DNA of 55,298 nucleotides. It comes from Actinomycetota bacterium (GTDB taxonomy: Bacteria; Actinomycetota; Acidimicrobiia; IMCC26256; PALSA-555). This document shows, piece after piece, positions 1-8,465 of the stretch (positions are counted from its first letter, which is position 1; every line of letters starts with the position of its first letter). Below the pieces are notes generated by a model. The model ran no database searches. It was not told where the DNA came from and saw only the letters and a list, made by a program, of their open reading frames with translations. A program made the translations under genes and the position numbers. The stretch is from contig PLJD01000052.1 of the NCBI GenBank assembly GCA_003140175.1, positions 9,504-64,801 on the forward strand. The letters are read 5' to 3'.

Positions 1-590
1 ACCTGGCTCTTGATGTCGTCGCCCACGATCGGGACGCCCGCGTCCTCGAAGCGTTTGGCCCACTCGGGATCGCTCGAGATGAACACCGGGATCGCGTTCA
101 CGAACGCGACGCCCGCGTCGAGGCACGCGGCCGCGTAGTGCCGCTGCGCCAGCTCAGAACCGACCGGCAGGTACCCGACGAGTACCTCGGCGCCCGAGTC
201 CCGGAGCGCTCGCGCGATGTCTACCGGCTCGGCCGGAGACTCTTCGATCATCTCGCGGTAGAACTCGCCGAGCCCATCGAAGGTCGGGCCCCGCTGGACC
301 TGGACGCCCAACTCCCCGACGTCGGCGAACTTCACCGTGTTGTTACCCCCGCTGAAGATTGCCTTGCCGAGGTCGAGGCCGACTTTGGTGGCGTCGACAT
401 CGAAGGCGGCCACGAACTCCACGTCGTGGACGTGGTAGCCGCCGAGTACGACGTGCATGAGGCCAGGGACCTCGTCGTCGGGCGCGGCGTCGCGGTAGTA
501 GGTGACACCCTGCACCAGGCTGCTGGCGCAGTTGCCAACCCCGGCGATCGCGACGCGCACCTTCTTGGTCTGGGCGGACGGGGCACTCAT
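1..590 (-). CDS. ino1: Inositol-3-phosphate synthase, C-terminus outside window
   Basis: Makes 1L-myo-inositol 1-phosphate from glucose 6-phosphate with NAD+, the first step toward phosphatidylinositol and mycothiol in actinobacteria. Reading the minus strand from ATG at 590 gives about 196 residues without a stop. Near the N-terminus is the Rossmann motif GVGNCASSL, followed by family-typical segments such as [25 protein letters not shown] and FVNAIPVFI. The gene leaves the window at base 1, so the C-terminal part is not seen. Its ATG overlaps the TGA of the upstream PadR gene (ATGA), so the two are translationally coupled. The same PadR-ino1 pairing occurs in mycobacteria (Rv0047c-Rv0046c, from memory). 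Confidence 0.93.
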   Translation of the reverse strand, partial: MSAPSAQTKKVRVAIAGVGNCASSLVQGVTYYRDAAPDDEVPGLMHVVLGGYHVHDVEFVAAFDVDATKVGLDLGKAIFSGGNNTVKFADVGELGVQVQRGPTFDGLGEFYREMIEESPAEPVDIARALRDSGAEVLVGYLPVGSELAQRHYAAACLDAGVAFVNAIPVFISSDPEWAKRFEDAGVPIVGDDIKSQ

Positions 591-1240
591 GCGGAGGCTT
601 CCTCCTTGAAGGCGTCGCTCGCAGCCGGCGGGACTTCCCCGGGCTCGGCCACTCGCTCCGCGGTGATCAGCTCGTCGACCCACTCGAGGTCGCGCTGGGT
701 GGACTTCGTTCGGTGCTCCACGAGGGAGCGGGTGTACCGGTCGTCTCGCATCGCTCGCGGCTGACGCTGACGGTCCAGACGCTCAGCCAGCACCCGGCGT
801 CGTCGGAGCAGCAGCTCCAGGCGCGGTCCCGGCTCGAGATGGCCGCAGAAGGCGAGCTTCAACGCGAAGGCCTTCTCGTCGTCTCCGTGCGGGTCGTCTC
901 CCACGAGCAGCTCGGTGAAGAGCCGCTCTCCGTCGGGGGTGATTTGGTAGGCCTTGCGGGTTCTCCGCCCCGATGCGGACAGGCGTCCGGCCATGGCCCG
1001 CAGGCGGGCCGCGGCGAGGTCGCCGGTCAGGGAGCCCGTCGGGGGACTCGGGGCCACGGGGGGAGGCTCGGCGGCCACGATGGCGATCGCCCCGCTTCGC
1101 TCCAGCCGGCGCAGCGCCGGGTACAGCGACCCGTACGAGACTCCCCAGAGGAAGCCGAGGGTCTCGCCGAGCCGCTTCTTGAGCTCGTAGCCGTGGAGCG
1201 GCTGGTCGGTGAGCAATCCGAGGACTGCGAGTTCCAGCAC
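587..1240 (-). CDS. PadR family transcriptional regulator
   Basis: Winged-helix repressor of 217 aa. The N-terminus [23 protein letters not shown] followed by [18 protein letters not shown] is the PadR HTH, and the C-terminal half is a longer helical dimerisation region, as in the Vir-type PadR_C group. The GTG at 1240 is chosen because it starts the PadR domain and has AGGAG about 8 nt upstream; the open frame continues further but the extra residues are not PadR-like. It is the first gene of a coupled pair with ino1. Tandem CGATATATCG palindromes just downstream of its -10 element suggest that it represses its own operon. Effector unknown. Confidence 0.88.
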   Translation of the reverse strand: MLELAVLGLLTDQPLHGYELKKRLGETLGFLWGVSYGSLYPALRRLERSGAIAIVAAEPPPVAPSPPTGSLTGDLAAARLRAMAGRLSASGRRTRKAYQITPDGERLFTELLVGDDPHGDDEKAFALKLAFCGHLEPGPRLELLLRRRRVLAERLDRQRQPRAMRDDRYTRSLVEHRTKSTQRDLEWVDELITAERVAEPGEVPPAASDAFKEEASA

Positions 1241-1268
1241 CGAGAGACTCCTGCCGACAAGTGGTCGT

Positions 1269-1326
1269 CGATATATCGGTTCGATATATCGAAGAGCAGT
1301 ATGGCGGAGTCCGGAGACCGGGTCAA
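1269..1326 (-). promoter_or_regulatory. padR-ino1 promoter with tandem palindromic operator
   Basis: On the minus strand, TTGACC (1326-1321) and CATACT (1303-1298) are separated by exactly 17 bp and fit a housekeeping promoter. Directly downstream are two perfect CGATATATCG palindromes, at 1282-1291 and 1269-1278, separated by 3 bp, so their centres are 13 bp apart. The position around the expected transcription start suits a repressor, most simply the PadR protein encoded next. Binding is inferred. Confidence 0.7.
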
Positions 1327-1391
1327 GGCACGGGCGCCGCCCCGCCAGCGGCCCACACCGCCGGCGGTCCCGAGGCGGGGGAGGCCATGCG

Positions 1392-1397
1392 TACACT
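1392..1397 (+). promoter_or_regulatory. -10 element TACACT of leaderless DUF5318 gene
   Basis: TACACT lies 6 nt before the GTG start at 1404, with no Shine-Dalgarno sequence between. Transcription would start at or next to the GTG. Confidence 0.55.
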
Positions 1398-1403
1398 CGC
1401 CGC

Positions 1404-1769
1404 GTGCGGCAGCACGTCGACTACGCGCTGGCCCGGCGAGCGGTGCTCCGGGATTTGCGCGCCGGTCGCCTCGACCGTGAGGACGTGTGCGACGCGCATC
1501 CCGAGCTCCTCCGGGCCGGCCGTCACATCGGCGAGCCCGTCGCGAGGGACTGCCCGGTCTGTGCCCACCGGAGCCTGCGCCTGGTCTCATACGTCTACGG
1601 CGACGCGCTGGCCCGGGCCAACGGACGCTGCATCACCTCCCCGTCCGAGCTCGAGCGCCTCGACACCACCCACGAGGAGTTCACCCGCTACGTGGTCGAG
1701 GTGTGCGTCGACTGCCACTGGAACCACCTCCAACGCCACGAGCTCCACGGCCGGCGACACGCCGGCTGA
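1404..1769 (+). CDS. DUF5318 family protein
   Basis: Protein of 121 aa resembling the actinobacterial DUF5318 family (mycobacterial Rv0049-type, from memory). Recognisable segments are VDYALARRAVLRDLRAGR, VCDAHPELLRAG and two cysteine pairs, CPVC in the middle and CVDC near the end (VVEVCVDCHWNHL), which probably form one zinc-ribbon-like site. The GTG at 1404 is chosen because the conserved region begins there and a -10-like TACACT sits 6 nt upstream. It is divergent from padR-ino1, the arrangement kept across actinobacteria. Function unknown. Confidence 0.85.
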   Translation: MRQHVDYALARRAVLRDLRAGRLDREDVCDAHPELLRAGRHIGEPVARDCPVCAHRSLRLVSYVYGDALARANGRCITSPSELERLDTTHEEFTRYVVEVCVDCHWNHLQRHELHGRRHAG

Positions 1770-1875
1770 ACTCCAGCCCGGGTGCCCCGGTTGGCGGCCG
1801 GGCCGCGCCGGCGGGGGGGTAATGTCCGGGCTGCCGCCGGGAGCCGCTCGTGCCCTGGACGGTGGAGGTGAGGCG

Positions 1876-2757
1876 ATGCCGGAGTTGAGCACGCCACGGC
1901 GGGTCACCGCGCCCGCCATCGCGGCTGCCAAGCATGGCGACGCGCCGCTCGTGATGGTCACGGCCTACGACGCCCCATCCGCGCGAGTCGTCGACGCCGC
2001 CGGGGCCGACCTCATCCTGGTCGGCGACTCGGTGGCCATGGTCGTGCTCGGCTACGAGGACACGCTCCAGGTGACGACCGACGACATGGTCCACCACGTC
2101 GCCGCCGTGGCCCGCACCCGGCCCGGCGCCCTCGTGGTCGCCGATCTGCCCTGGATGAGCTACCACGTCGGCGTCGACGACGCGGTCCGCAACGCGGCGG
2201 CGCTCGTCCGCGCCGGCGCCGGGGCCGTGAAGCTCGAGGGCGGCCGCAAGCGCCTCGCCGTCGTCCGCGCCATTCTCGACGCCGAGATCCCGGTGATGGG
2301 CCACCTCGGGCTCACCCCGCAGTCGTTGCACACCCTGGGCGGCTTCAAGGTGCAAGGCCGAGACCTGGAAGCGGCCCGGGCCATCGTCGACGACGCGATC
2401 GCCCTCGCGGAGGTCGGATGCTTCGCCGTCGTCCTCGAGTGCGTTCCCGACGCCGTGGCGCGCCTCGTGACCGACAGCGTGGAGATTCCAACCATCGGGA
2501 TCGGTGCCGGTCGCCACTGCGACGGTCAGGTCCTGGTGTTCCACGACCTGGTCGGCCTCGAGGACCGAATCCGGCCGAAGTTCGTGCGCCAGTACGCCGA
2601 CCTGGCCGCGGAAGCCACCGCCGCGGTCGCCCGGTTCGCCGAGGACGTGCGAACCGGTCGGTTCCCCTCCAGCGCGGAGACGTATCACGCCGCCGACGCC
2701 GTCTCCGACGCGCTGCGCGTCTACGGCGGGAGTGCCAGCGAGCACGCGCCCGCGTGA
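1876..2757 (+). CDS. panB: 3-methyl-2-oxobutanoate hydroxymethyltransferase
   Basis: Transfers a hydroxymethyl group from 5,10-methylene-THF to alpha-ketoisovalerate to form ketopantoate, the first step of pantothenate and CoA synthesis. The 293-aa protein shows the PanB TIM-barrel signature: VMVTAYDAPSAR, LILVGDSVAMVVLG (metal-binding Asp), ADLPWMSY, KLEGG, MGHLGLTPQS and TIGIGAGRHCDGQVLVFHD. The ATG at 1876 follows GGAGGTGAG. Its TGA overlaps the GTG of the next gene. No panC or panD is near. Confidence 0.95.
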   Translation: MPELSTPRRVTAPAIAAAKHGDAPLVMVTAYDAPSARVVDAAGADLILVGDSVAMVVLGYEDTLQVTTDDMVHHVAAVARTRPGALVVADLPWMSYHVGVDDAVRNAAALVRAGAGAVKLEGGRKRLAVVRAILDAEIPVMGHLGLTPQSLHTLGGFKVQGRDLEAARAIVDDAIALAEVGCFAVVLECVPDAVARLVTDSVEIPTIGIGAGRHCDGQVLVFHDLVGLEDRIRPKFVRQYADLAAEATAAVARFAEDVRTGRFPSSAETYHAADAVSDALRVYGGSASEHAPA

Positions 2758-3242
2758 GGCGCGCCGGGCTCGTCGGCGCCACCGCGTGCGCCCTGGTCGC
2801 CCTCTGGGGACCCAGCGCCGGGGCGGCCCTCACGACCCGGTCGGTCCCCGCCGCGGTGCGCGCCGCCACCGCAGCGCAGGCGCCATTTCCAGACCTGACG
2901 ACGACCAACGTCCACGTGGGCGGCGACGCCCTCCACGTCGTCGTGGCGAAGACCGAGTCCCAGCGGGAGCTGGGGCTGCGCCGCCGGTCGAACCTCGGGC
3001 CCTATGCCGGCATGCTGTTCGTGTTCGGCCAGAACACCACCGTCAGCTTCACGATGTCGACGGTTCCCGTCGCCCTCGAGATCGGCTTCTACGCCAGCAA
3101 CGGTCGAAGCGTCGATCGGCTGCGGATGCAGCCCTGCCCGCGGGCCGAGGCGGATTGCCCCGTATATCAGGCCCGCCGATCGTTCCGGTACGCGTTGGAG
3201 ACCCTGGTCGGCGGCCTGCCCCCCGGCGCACTCTCCGGCTAA
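2754..3242 (+). CDS. Secreted DUF192 family protein
   Basis: Protein of 162 aa starting at a GTG that overlaps the panB stop (GTGA). Residues 1-25 form a signal peptide (RR, then a hydrophobic stretch ending SAGA). The rest matches DUF192: VVVAKTESQRELGLRRRSNLGPYAGMLFVF, the family hallmark ExxxGLM-like segment, then the TVSFTMSTVPVALEIGFYA strand pair. DUF192 proteins are small extracytoplasmic beta-barrel proteins of unknown role. Coupling to panB is probably transcriptional convenience. Confidence 0.82.
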   Translation: MRRAGLVGATACALVALWGPSAGAALTTRSVPAAVRAATAAQAPFPDLTTTNVHVGGDALHVVVAKTESQRELGLRRRSNLGPYAGMLFVFGQNTTVSFTMSTVPVALEIGFYASNGRSVDRLRMQPCPRAEADCPVYQARRSFRYALETLVGGLPPGALSG

Positions 3243-3376
3243 CGCGGCACACGCCGCCATTACGCTGCGCACCGCCCGGGCAGGTAACATCCAGCCCTCA
3301 ACAATCAATGTCCTGCTCAGCCGGTCGGCGTGTCTACAGACCCGTCGGCGACAGCCTGAGCCCGCGGGTGAGTCCC

Positions 3377-3394
3377 CGGCAACTCCGGTTGCCG
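3377..3394 (+). promoter_or_regulatory. Leader hairpin before rpsF
   Basis: CGGCAAC and GTTGCCG form a perfect 7-bp stem closed by a TCCG loop, about 35 nt before the rpsF start. A TAACAT hexamer at 3285-3290 could be the operon -10, giving a leader of about 130 nt. Many bacteria carry an S6:S18-binding leader at this position, but I cannot recognise its consensus here, so an autoregulatory role is only suggested. Confidence 0.35.
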
Positions 3395-3427
3395 CCTCGG
3401 CCCGCCGGTCCGAAGGAGGAACGGCCC

Positions 3428-3754
3428 ATGCGGCCGTACGAGGTCATGGTCATCTACGACGCCGAGCTCGAGCAGGCGGACATCCGAGCCGCCGTCGACC
3501 GCTCCACGACGCTGCTGGCGTCTCGGGGCGCCGAGCTCGGACCAGTCGACCACTGGGGCAAGCGGACCCTCGCCTATCGGATCAACCGACGCCACGAGGG
3601 CTACTACGTCGTGATCCAAGCCCGAGCCGAGCCGGACGCGATGGGGGAGCTTGGCCGGACCCTCACCCTGGCCGACGAGGTGCTGCGCCACAAGGTCATG
3701 CGAATCCCCGAGGCCGTCTACGGCAAGACCCTCGGGACTCCAGCGGACGGATAG
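3428..3754 (+). CDS. rpsF: 30S ribosomal protein S6
   Basis: Protein bS6 of 108 aa, a ferredoxin-like fold protein that pairs with S18 on the small-subunit platform. Signature segments: MRPYEVMVIYDAELEQ, the central strand WGKRTLAYRINRRHEGYYVV, and ADEVLRHKVMRI. The ATG at 3428 has GGAGGA upstream. It begins the classical rpsF-ssb-rpsR-rplI operon, which is complete here. The C-terminus is short, without the long acidic tail of some gammaproteobacterial S6 proteins. Confidence 0.97.
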   Translation: MRPYEVMVIYDAELEQADIRAAVDRSTTLLASRGAELGPVDHWGKRTLAYRINRRHEGYYVVIQARAEPDAMGELGRTLTLADEVLRHKVMRIPEAVYGKTLGTPADG

Positions 3755-3815
3755 CGAATCGACGGGCCGGTCAGCGACGAGCAGTACGCGACCGGCGCGA
3801 GGAGGTCGAAGCGAC

Positions 3816-4289
3816 ATGGCGGACAGCACAGTGACGGTCGTTGGGAACGTGACGCGGGATCCCGAGATGCGCTACACGCCGAGCGGCGTAGCGAAGGCAT
3901 CGTTCGGGGTTGCGGTGAGCCGCCGATGGCAGAACCGCACCAGCCAGGAATGGGAGGAGCAGACCAGCTTCTTCAACGTCGTGTGCTGGCGCGAAATGGC
4001 CGAGAACGTGTGTGAGTCGATCGGCAAGGGCGCCCGGATCGTGGTGAGCGGCCGCCTCGAGCAGCGGTCCTGGGAGACCGAGAACGGCGACAAGCGCAGC
4101 GTCGTCGAGATCGTGGCCGACGACGTCGGCCCCAGCCTGCGCTGGGCGACCGCCGAAGTGCGCCGCAACGAACGAAAGGGCGGTTTCGACGGCGGCGGTG
4201 GCGGTGGCGGTGGCGGCGGTGGGGGCCGCGCCCCGGCCCCGGCTGCACCGGCCGGCGGTGGAGCAGACGAGTCCGAGGAGCCCTTTTAA
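3816..4289 (+). CDS. ssb: Single-stranded DNA-binding protein
   Basis: Essential OB-fold protein that coats ssDNA and recruits repair and replication partners. The 157-aa protein has the OB domain at residues 1-110 ([32 protein letters not shown], then [30 protein letters not shown]). A linker with an unbroken run of Gly codons (GGC/GGT at about 4192-4226) follows, then an acidic tip ending DESEEPF, the partner-docking tail. The ATG at 3816 follows GGAGG with normal spacing. It sits between rpsF and rpsR. Confidence 0.97.
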   Translation: MADSTVTVVGNVTRDPEMRYTPSGVAKASFGVAVSRRWQNRTSQEWEEQTSFFNVVCWREMAENVCESIGKGARIVVSGRLEQRSWETENGDKRSVVEIVADDVGPSLRWATAEVRRNERKGGFDGGGGGGGGGGGGRAPAPAAPAGGGADESEEPF

Positions 4290-4291
4290 CG

Positions 4292-4753
4292 ATGGCGAGA
4301 CCCCGACAGCGAAAGCGTGACGCGCCCGAGCGCAAGCCGAAGAAAAAAGTGTCGATCCTCGACACCGAGAGCATCACCTGGGTCGACTACAAGGACGTGG
4401 CACTGCTGCGGCGGTTCATGTCGGAGCGCGCCAAGATCCGCGCCCGCCGGGTGACGGGGAACGACGCCCAGCAGCAGCGTGCCGTCGCTCGGGCGATCCG
4501 CGTTGCACGCGAGATGGCACTGTTGCCGTACTCGGTCCGTCAGGTGACGCACCGCAGCAAGGGCAAGCGTGACCGCGGACCCGACGCCTCGGGTCCCCCG
4601 CCCCGCCCCGAGACCGGCCCGCCGACGGCCAGCGACGCCGACGCGCTGCCCGACGAGCTGGATGTCCCCGAGGTGTCCGACCTTGAGACGGTCCCGCCCA
4701 GCGTGCCACCCAGCCCCGAGACGCCTGACGTCGCCGCCGAGGACGAGGCGTGA
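4292..4753 (+). CDS. rpsR: 30S ribosomal protein S18 with acidic C-terminal extension
   Basis: The bS18 core occupies residues 1-90 ([27 protein letters not shown], then [18 protein letters not shown]). It has no cysteines, so it is the zinc-free type. Unlike the usual 75-90 aa protein, it continues for about 60 further residues rich in Pro, Asp and Glu ([20 protein letters not shown]). The frame ends exactly at the overlapping rplI start (GTGA), so the tail is part of the gene and not a missed stop. The role of the tail is unknown. Confidence 0.95.
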   Translation: MARPRQRKRDAPERKPKKKVSILDTESITWVDYKDVALLRRFMSERAKIRARRVTGNDAQQQRAVARAIRVAREMALLPYSVRQVTHRSKGKRDRGPDASGPPPRPETGPPTASDADALPDELDVPEVSDLETVPPSVPPSPETPDVAAEDEA

Positions 4754-5196
4754 AGATCGTCCTCCGGTCCGACGTCGACCACCTCGGGCGCAAAGGCGAC
4801 CTACTCGAGGTCGCCGACGGGTACGCGCGCAACTACCTGGTGCCGCGCGGCCTCGCCATGAAGGCCACGCGAGGCGTCGTCGCGCAAGCGGAGGCGATGC
4901 GCCGAAGCCGGGCCGCCCGGGACACCCGGGACCAGGAAGCCGCCGAGGAGCTGGCAAGTCGCCTCCAGGCCACGCCGATCCGGGTCGGGGCGCGCGCGGG
5001 TGAAGGCGGGAAGCTCTTCGGGTCCGTGACCAGCGCCGACCTCGCCGACGCGGTCCGGAGCCAGGCCGGGATCGACCTCGACCGGCGCGCCATCGAGCTC
5101 GGTGAACCGCTCAAGGAGCTCGGAACGTTCGAGGTCGCCGTCCGACTGCACCCCAACGTCACGGTCGCCCTGTCAGTCGAGGTGATCAGCGAGTAG
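4750..5196 (+). CDS. rplI: 50S ribosomal protein L9
   Basis: bL9 of 148 aa, the elongated two-domain protein of the L1 stalk base. The N-domain signature [36 protein letters not shown] is clear. A helical linker and the C-domain ([17 protein letters not shown] and [19 protein letters not shown]) follow. The GTG at 4750 overlaps the rpsR stop, so translation is probably coupled. Last gene of the operon before dnaB. Confidence 0.97.
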   Translation: MKIVLRSDVDHLGRKGDLLEVADGYARNYLVPRGLAMKATRGVVAQAEAMRRSRAARDTRDQEAAEELASRLQATPIRVGARAGEGGKLFGSVTSADLADAVRSQAGIDLDRRAIELGEPLKELGTFEVAVRLHPNVTVALSVEVISE

Positions 5197-5281
5197 GTGT
5201 CGTACCCGGAGCAGACGATGAGCGAGTGACGCACCTCGCCGTCGACCGGCCTGGGGATGACGACCCCCCTCGTCCACCGCA

Positions 5282-5330
5282 ATCCACAGGTTCGACCGGG
5301 ATTTCGTACTACCGATCCACAAGTCGGACC
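5282..5330. repeat. Pair of DnaA-box-like direct repeats before dnaB
   Basis: ATCCACAGGTTCGACC (5282-5297) and ATCCACAAGTCGGACC (5315-5330) match at 13 of 16 positions and are 33 bp apart start to start, about three helical turns. Each contains ATCCACA, the 3' part of the DnaA box TTATCCACA, but the leading TT is absent (CA and CG instead). They lie in the 210-bp gap between rplI and dnaB. A hexamer CATAGT at 5334-5339 follows and could be a -10. Confidence 0.4.
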
Positions 5331-5406
5331 GTTCATAGTGGCGCTCTCGACGCGCGGCTGAACGCCCGGTAGACGGCCGGCGAACGAAGGAGCGGGGGAA
5401 CTCTCG

Positions 5407-6771
5407 GTGGTCCAAGCACTGGAACCAGTGCGGCAACGCGCCGGCGGTGGGCGAGTCCCTCCGCACAACCTCGAAGCCGAGGAATCGTTGCTCGGAGCGA
5501 TGCTGTTGTCCCGAGACGCGATCACCGCGGCCGTCGAGGCAGGCGTCGAAGCCGCGGACTTCTACAAGCCGGCCCACACGCATCTCTTCGAAGCGATCCT
5601 CTCGCTCTACGGCCAGGGAGAGCCCGTCGACCCGGTGACCGTCGCGGAGGAGCTCCGGCGCGCCGATCTGCTCGATTCGCTCGGCGGCCGAACTGTGTTG
5701 CTCCGGCTCCAGGCCGCGACGCCCGCCTCGGCGAACGCGACCCACTACGCCAAGATCGTGAACGAGCTCGCGCTGCTGCGGCGGCTCATTGGCGTGGCTG
5801 GCGACATCGCCGAGATGGGCTACGACGATTCCCAGGACGTGGTCGAGACGCTGGACCGCGCCGAATCGCTCGTCTTTGAGGTTGCTGAGCGTCGGGTGTC
5901 GGAGTCGATGGTCCGGGTCTCCGACGCGCTCCAGACCACCCTCGACCAACTCGAGGCGCTCTACGACAGCACCGGCGACATCACCGGGGTGCCGACCGGC
6001 TACACGGACCTCGACCACCTGCTCCTCGGGCTCCAGCCGTCCAACCTCGTGGTGGTGGCGGCCCGCCCGGGCGCCGGGAAAACGAGCCTTGCCCTCGGGG
6101 CGGCGGCCAACGTGGCGATGCAGGCTCGTCGCCCCGTGCTGTTCTTCTCGATGGAGATGGGCACCCTCGAGCTCACCAAGCGGCTCCTCGCCGGCGAGGC
6201 GCACGTCGACGCCCGCCGCCTGCAGACCGGCAACATCCCAGAAGCCGATTGGACGCGCCTCAGCCACGCCGTCGGGCGGCTCGCCGAAGCCCCGCTGTTC
6301 ATCGACGACAATCCGCACTGCACGGTCATGGAGATGCGGGCCAAATCACGCCGGACCAAGGCTCGTCACGGCGACCTCGGCCTCGTCGTCGTCGACTACC
6401 TCCAGCTCATGACACCCATGGCCAAGCGTGCCGAGAACCGCCAAGTCGAGGTCGCCGAGATCTCGCGAGGCCTCAAGATCCTGGCGCGCGAACTCGACTG
6501 CCCGGTGATGGCACTCTCCCAGCTCAACCGGCAGTTGGAGTACCGGGCTGACAAGCGTCCGATGCTCGCCGACCTCCGGGAGTCAGGTTCGCTCGAACAG
6601 GACGCGGACGTGGTCGTGTTCATCTACCGCGACGACATCTATAACCCCGACTCGGATCAGCGTGGGACAGCCGAGATCATCGTGGCGAAGCACCGAAACG
6701 GACCAACCGGCACAACGCGGCTGGCCTTCGTTGACCGGCTCACCAAGTTCGCGAACATGGCCGCCGAGTAA
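5407..6771 (+). CDS. dnaB: Replicative DNA helicase DnaB
   Basis: Hexameric 5'-3' helicase that unwinds the fork during chromosome replication. The 454-aa protein has the N-terminal DnaB domain (PPHNLEAEESLLGAML, residues 16-120), a linker, and the RecA-like motor. Walker A is ARPGAGKTS (K225), followed by FFSMEM, LVVVDYLQLM (Walker B), LSQLNRQLE and DLRESGSLEQDADVV. The GTG at 5407 follows a purine-rich GGAGCGGGGG. No intein interrupts the Walker A or other conserved motifs. It is 210 bp after rplI, as in many actinobacteria. Confidence 0.96.
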   Translation: MVQALEPVRQRAGGGRVPPHNLEAEESLLGAMLLSRDAITAAVEAGVEAADFYKPAHTHLFEAILSLYGQGEPVDPVTVAEELRRADLLDSLGGRTVLLRLQAATPASANATHYAKIVNELALLRRLIGVAGDIAEMGYDDSQDVVETLDRAESLVFEVAERRVSESMVRVSDALQTTLDQLEALYDSTGDITGVPTGYTDLDHLLLGLQPSNLVVVAARPGAGKTSLALGAAANVAMQARRPVLFFSMEMGTLELTKRLLAGEAHVDARRLQTGNIPEADWTRLSHAVGRLAEAPLFIDDNPHCTVMEMRAKSRRTKARHGDLGLVVVDYLQLMTPMAKRAENRQVEVAEISRGLKILARELDCPVMALSQLNRQLEYRADKRPMLADLRESGSLEQDADVVVFIYRDDIYNPDSDQRGTAEIIVAKHRNGPTGTTRLAFVDRLTKFANMAAE

Positions 6772-6847
6772 GCGGCCACCGCCAAACGGCTCACTGCTGA
6801 GCAAGCCTGGCGCCCCCGAGCGGTGGCGTCACCAGCCCCCGAAGGAC

Positions 6848-7057
6848 TCAGCCCTTGGCCAGCATGACCTCGGTCGCCTTGACCAAGACCGTCACCTGGT
6901 CGCCAGGGGCGAGTGCCAGGTCTCCGACGGCCTCGCGGGTGATCGCGGCGGTCACCGTCTGTCCATCGCCGAGGACGACCTTGACCGTCGCCATCACGTT
7001 CCCCTCGGTCACCTCTTGGACGGTCGCCGCCAGCTGATTCCGAGTGCTCAGTCGCAT
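6848..7057 (-). CDS. Mop-type molybdopterin/molybdate-binding protein
   Basis: Protein of 69 aa consisting of a single TOBE/Mop domain: STRNQLAATVQEVTEGNVMATVKVVLGDGQTVTAAITREAV, then LALAPGDQVTVLVKATEVML. Such molbindins oligomerise to store or buffer molybdate. The ATG at 7057 has GGAGGG about 7 nt upstream. It stands alone and is convergent with dnaB; no molybdate transporter or cofactor genes are adjacent. Confidence 0.85.
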   Translation of the reverse strand: MRLSTRNQLAATVQEVTEGNVMATVKVVLGDGQTVTAAITREAVGDLALAPGDQVTVLVKATEVMLAKG

Positions 7058-7214
7058 CTCGTCGCGCCCTCCGTGTCGTGTTGGTCCGAGGCCCGCTTCA
7101 TCGTACGGCGAGGTCGGACGGCGCGACCATGGTCGGAATGGACGACGAGATCAGCCGGCGTGAAACGACGTTCCGGACGGGACCCGCGGGTCGGCCGGCA
7201 CGAAGACCCGAGCC

Positions 7215-8057
7215 CTAGCCGAGCGCCTCGACGAATCGTTGGCGGTTGCGCTCAAACCATGCTTGCCGGCGCTCGTAGCGAGCCCGTCCGCCCATCGCCT
7301 CCCACATCTCGATGAAGGCGGCCTCGCCCCGCTCGACACGCCGTTCGACGAACGCCCCGCCGGTCGCCAGCGATTCCCCGATCACATCGACGAAACTCCC
7401 TCGTCCGGGTGGGAGTCCGTACGAGTCCGCGACGATGCGGAGCCGACGAAACGGGTCGAGGGCGCCCCGTCCCTGGCGCGCCGCGTCCTGGGGTGTGTCG
7501 AGGGGAACGCACATCTTCGCCAGCTGCGTGAGGTCGTAGACCGGACGACCCGGGGCTGCGAAGTCGAAGTCGAGCAGCGCGACCGCGACTCCGGAGCGAT
7601 ACACGACGTTCTCGGGACAGACGTCGTTGTGGCAGATCACCGGTCCGCTCTGCGGGTCGGCGAGCTCGGTGTTCCAGGTTGTGCCGAATGGGTTGACGAA
7701 ACCGGTCGCGGCTTCGTGGAAGCGACGCAACAAGTTGGCCGTCGTTCCCAGCGCCCGATCCGTTTGCGACCACTCTGGGAACGGCGGGCAGGGAACGTCT
7801 CCGTCGATGAAAGCCAGCCGCTCCCGTCCGTCGGGATCTACGCCGATCGGCTCGGGAACACCGTCGAAACCCGCCGCCCGCACGTGGCGCAACAGGGCGT
7901 GCACCGCCGGCGTGTGGCGATCCGCCGGTCGGAGCACCTGGCCTCCACGGCGGACCACCGCCCCGGCGTGCGCGACGCCGCCGGTGAGGATCTCGTCGTC
8001 CACGACGACCAGGTTGCTACGCCACGCGTCGCCGCGTCGCTTCCCGGTGCCAACCAT
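7215..8057 (-). CDS. APH-family phosphotransferase
   Basis: Aminoglycoside-phosphotransferase/choline-kinase fold protein of 280 aa. The catalytic loop is CHNDVCPENVVYRSG (H-x-D-x4-N), and the metal-binding DFD follows in VALLDFDFAAPGRPVYDL. Two starts are possible, GTG at 8063 and ATG at 8057; the ATG is preferred because GAGGTG lies just upstream. The protein is too divergent to name a substrate, and nothing nearby indicates one, so antibiotic resistance should not be assumed. The family also covers small-molecule and macrolide kinases. Confidence 0.8.
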   Translation of the reverse strand: MVGTGKRRGDAWRSNLVVVDDEILTGGVAHAGAVVRRGGQVLRPADRHTPAVHALLRHVRAAGFDGVPEPIGVDPDGRERLAFIDGDVPCPPFPEWSQTDRALGTTANLLRRFHEAATGFVNPFGTTWNTELADPQSGPVICHNDVCPENVVYRSGVAVALLDFDFAAPGRPVYDLTQLAKMCVPLDTPQDAARQGRGALDPFRRLRIVADSYGLPPGRGSFVDVIGESLATGGAFVERRVERGEAAFIEMWEAMGGRARYERRQAWFERNRQRFVEALG

Positions 8058-8203
8058 GGCCACCTCGCGAGGATGGGCGTGAGGACCAGCGTGGCGCCCA
8101 GAAGACCGGGCTCACCGCAGCCGCGTGCGCGACGCGCCGAGGGCGCTGGCTCGGGCCGCGGATCGGGGTTCGGCGGGGCGCCGAGTCCGCGGCCTGCATC
8201 GCC

Positions 8204-8440
8204 TCAGGTCCCGCTGTCCGATCCGGGCTCTTCGTCCTCGACGCTTGTGCTGTGCGGCTCGGGTTCCTCTTCGAGAAGGTCGTGGATCTCTTCGTCGAGT
8301 CGCGCTCGAAGGGCGCGCAGCTCGCGCAGTACCTTCGCCCCCCGCCGCGCGACCTTGGGGAGCTCTTCGGGCCCTAAGACGATGAGCGCGACGGTCAAGA
8401 CGATGAGGATGTGGACCGGTGACAGCGCGCCGGAGGGCAT
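8204..8440 (-). CDS. tatB: Sec-independent translocase subunit, TatB-like
   Basis: Protein of 78 aa with a short N-terminal membrane helix (VHILIVLTVALIVLGPEELP), the LGP hinge, an amphipathic helix (KVARRGAKVLRELRALRARLDEEI) and an acidic tail. The LGPEELP hinge and extended helix favour TatB over TatA. It lies 25 bp downstream of a TatA-like gene in the same direction. With TatC, which is not in this window, these proteins export folded proteins with twin-arginine signals. A CGAGG motif precedes the ATG at 8440. Confidence 0.75.
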   Translation of the reverse strand: MPSGALSPVHILIVLTVALIVLGPEELPKVARRGAKVLRELRALRARLDEEIHDLLEEEPEPHSTSVEDEEPGSDSGT

Positions 8441-8465
8441 CGTCGAGACCTCGTGGCCGCGAGTC

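Noticed and set aside
5407..6771. An intein in DnaB, common in actinobacteria
   Set aside because: The 454-aa length and uninterrupted motifs exclude an insertion.
7215..8057. Calling the APH-fold protein an antibiotic resistance enzyme
   Set aside because: Only the general kinase motifs are present, with no specific similarity or context for resistance.
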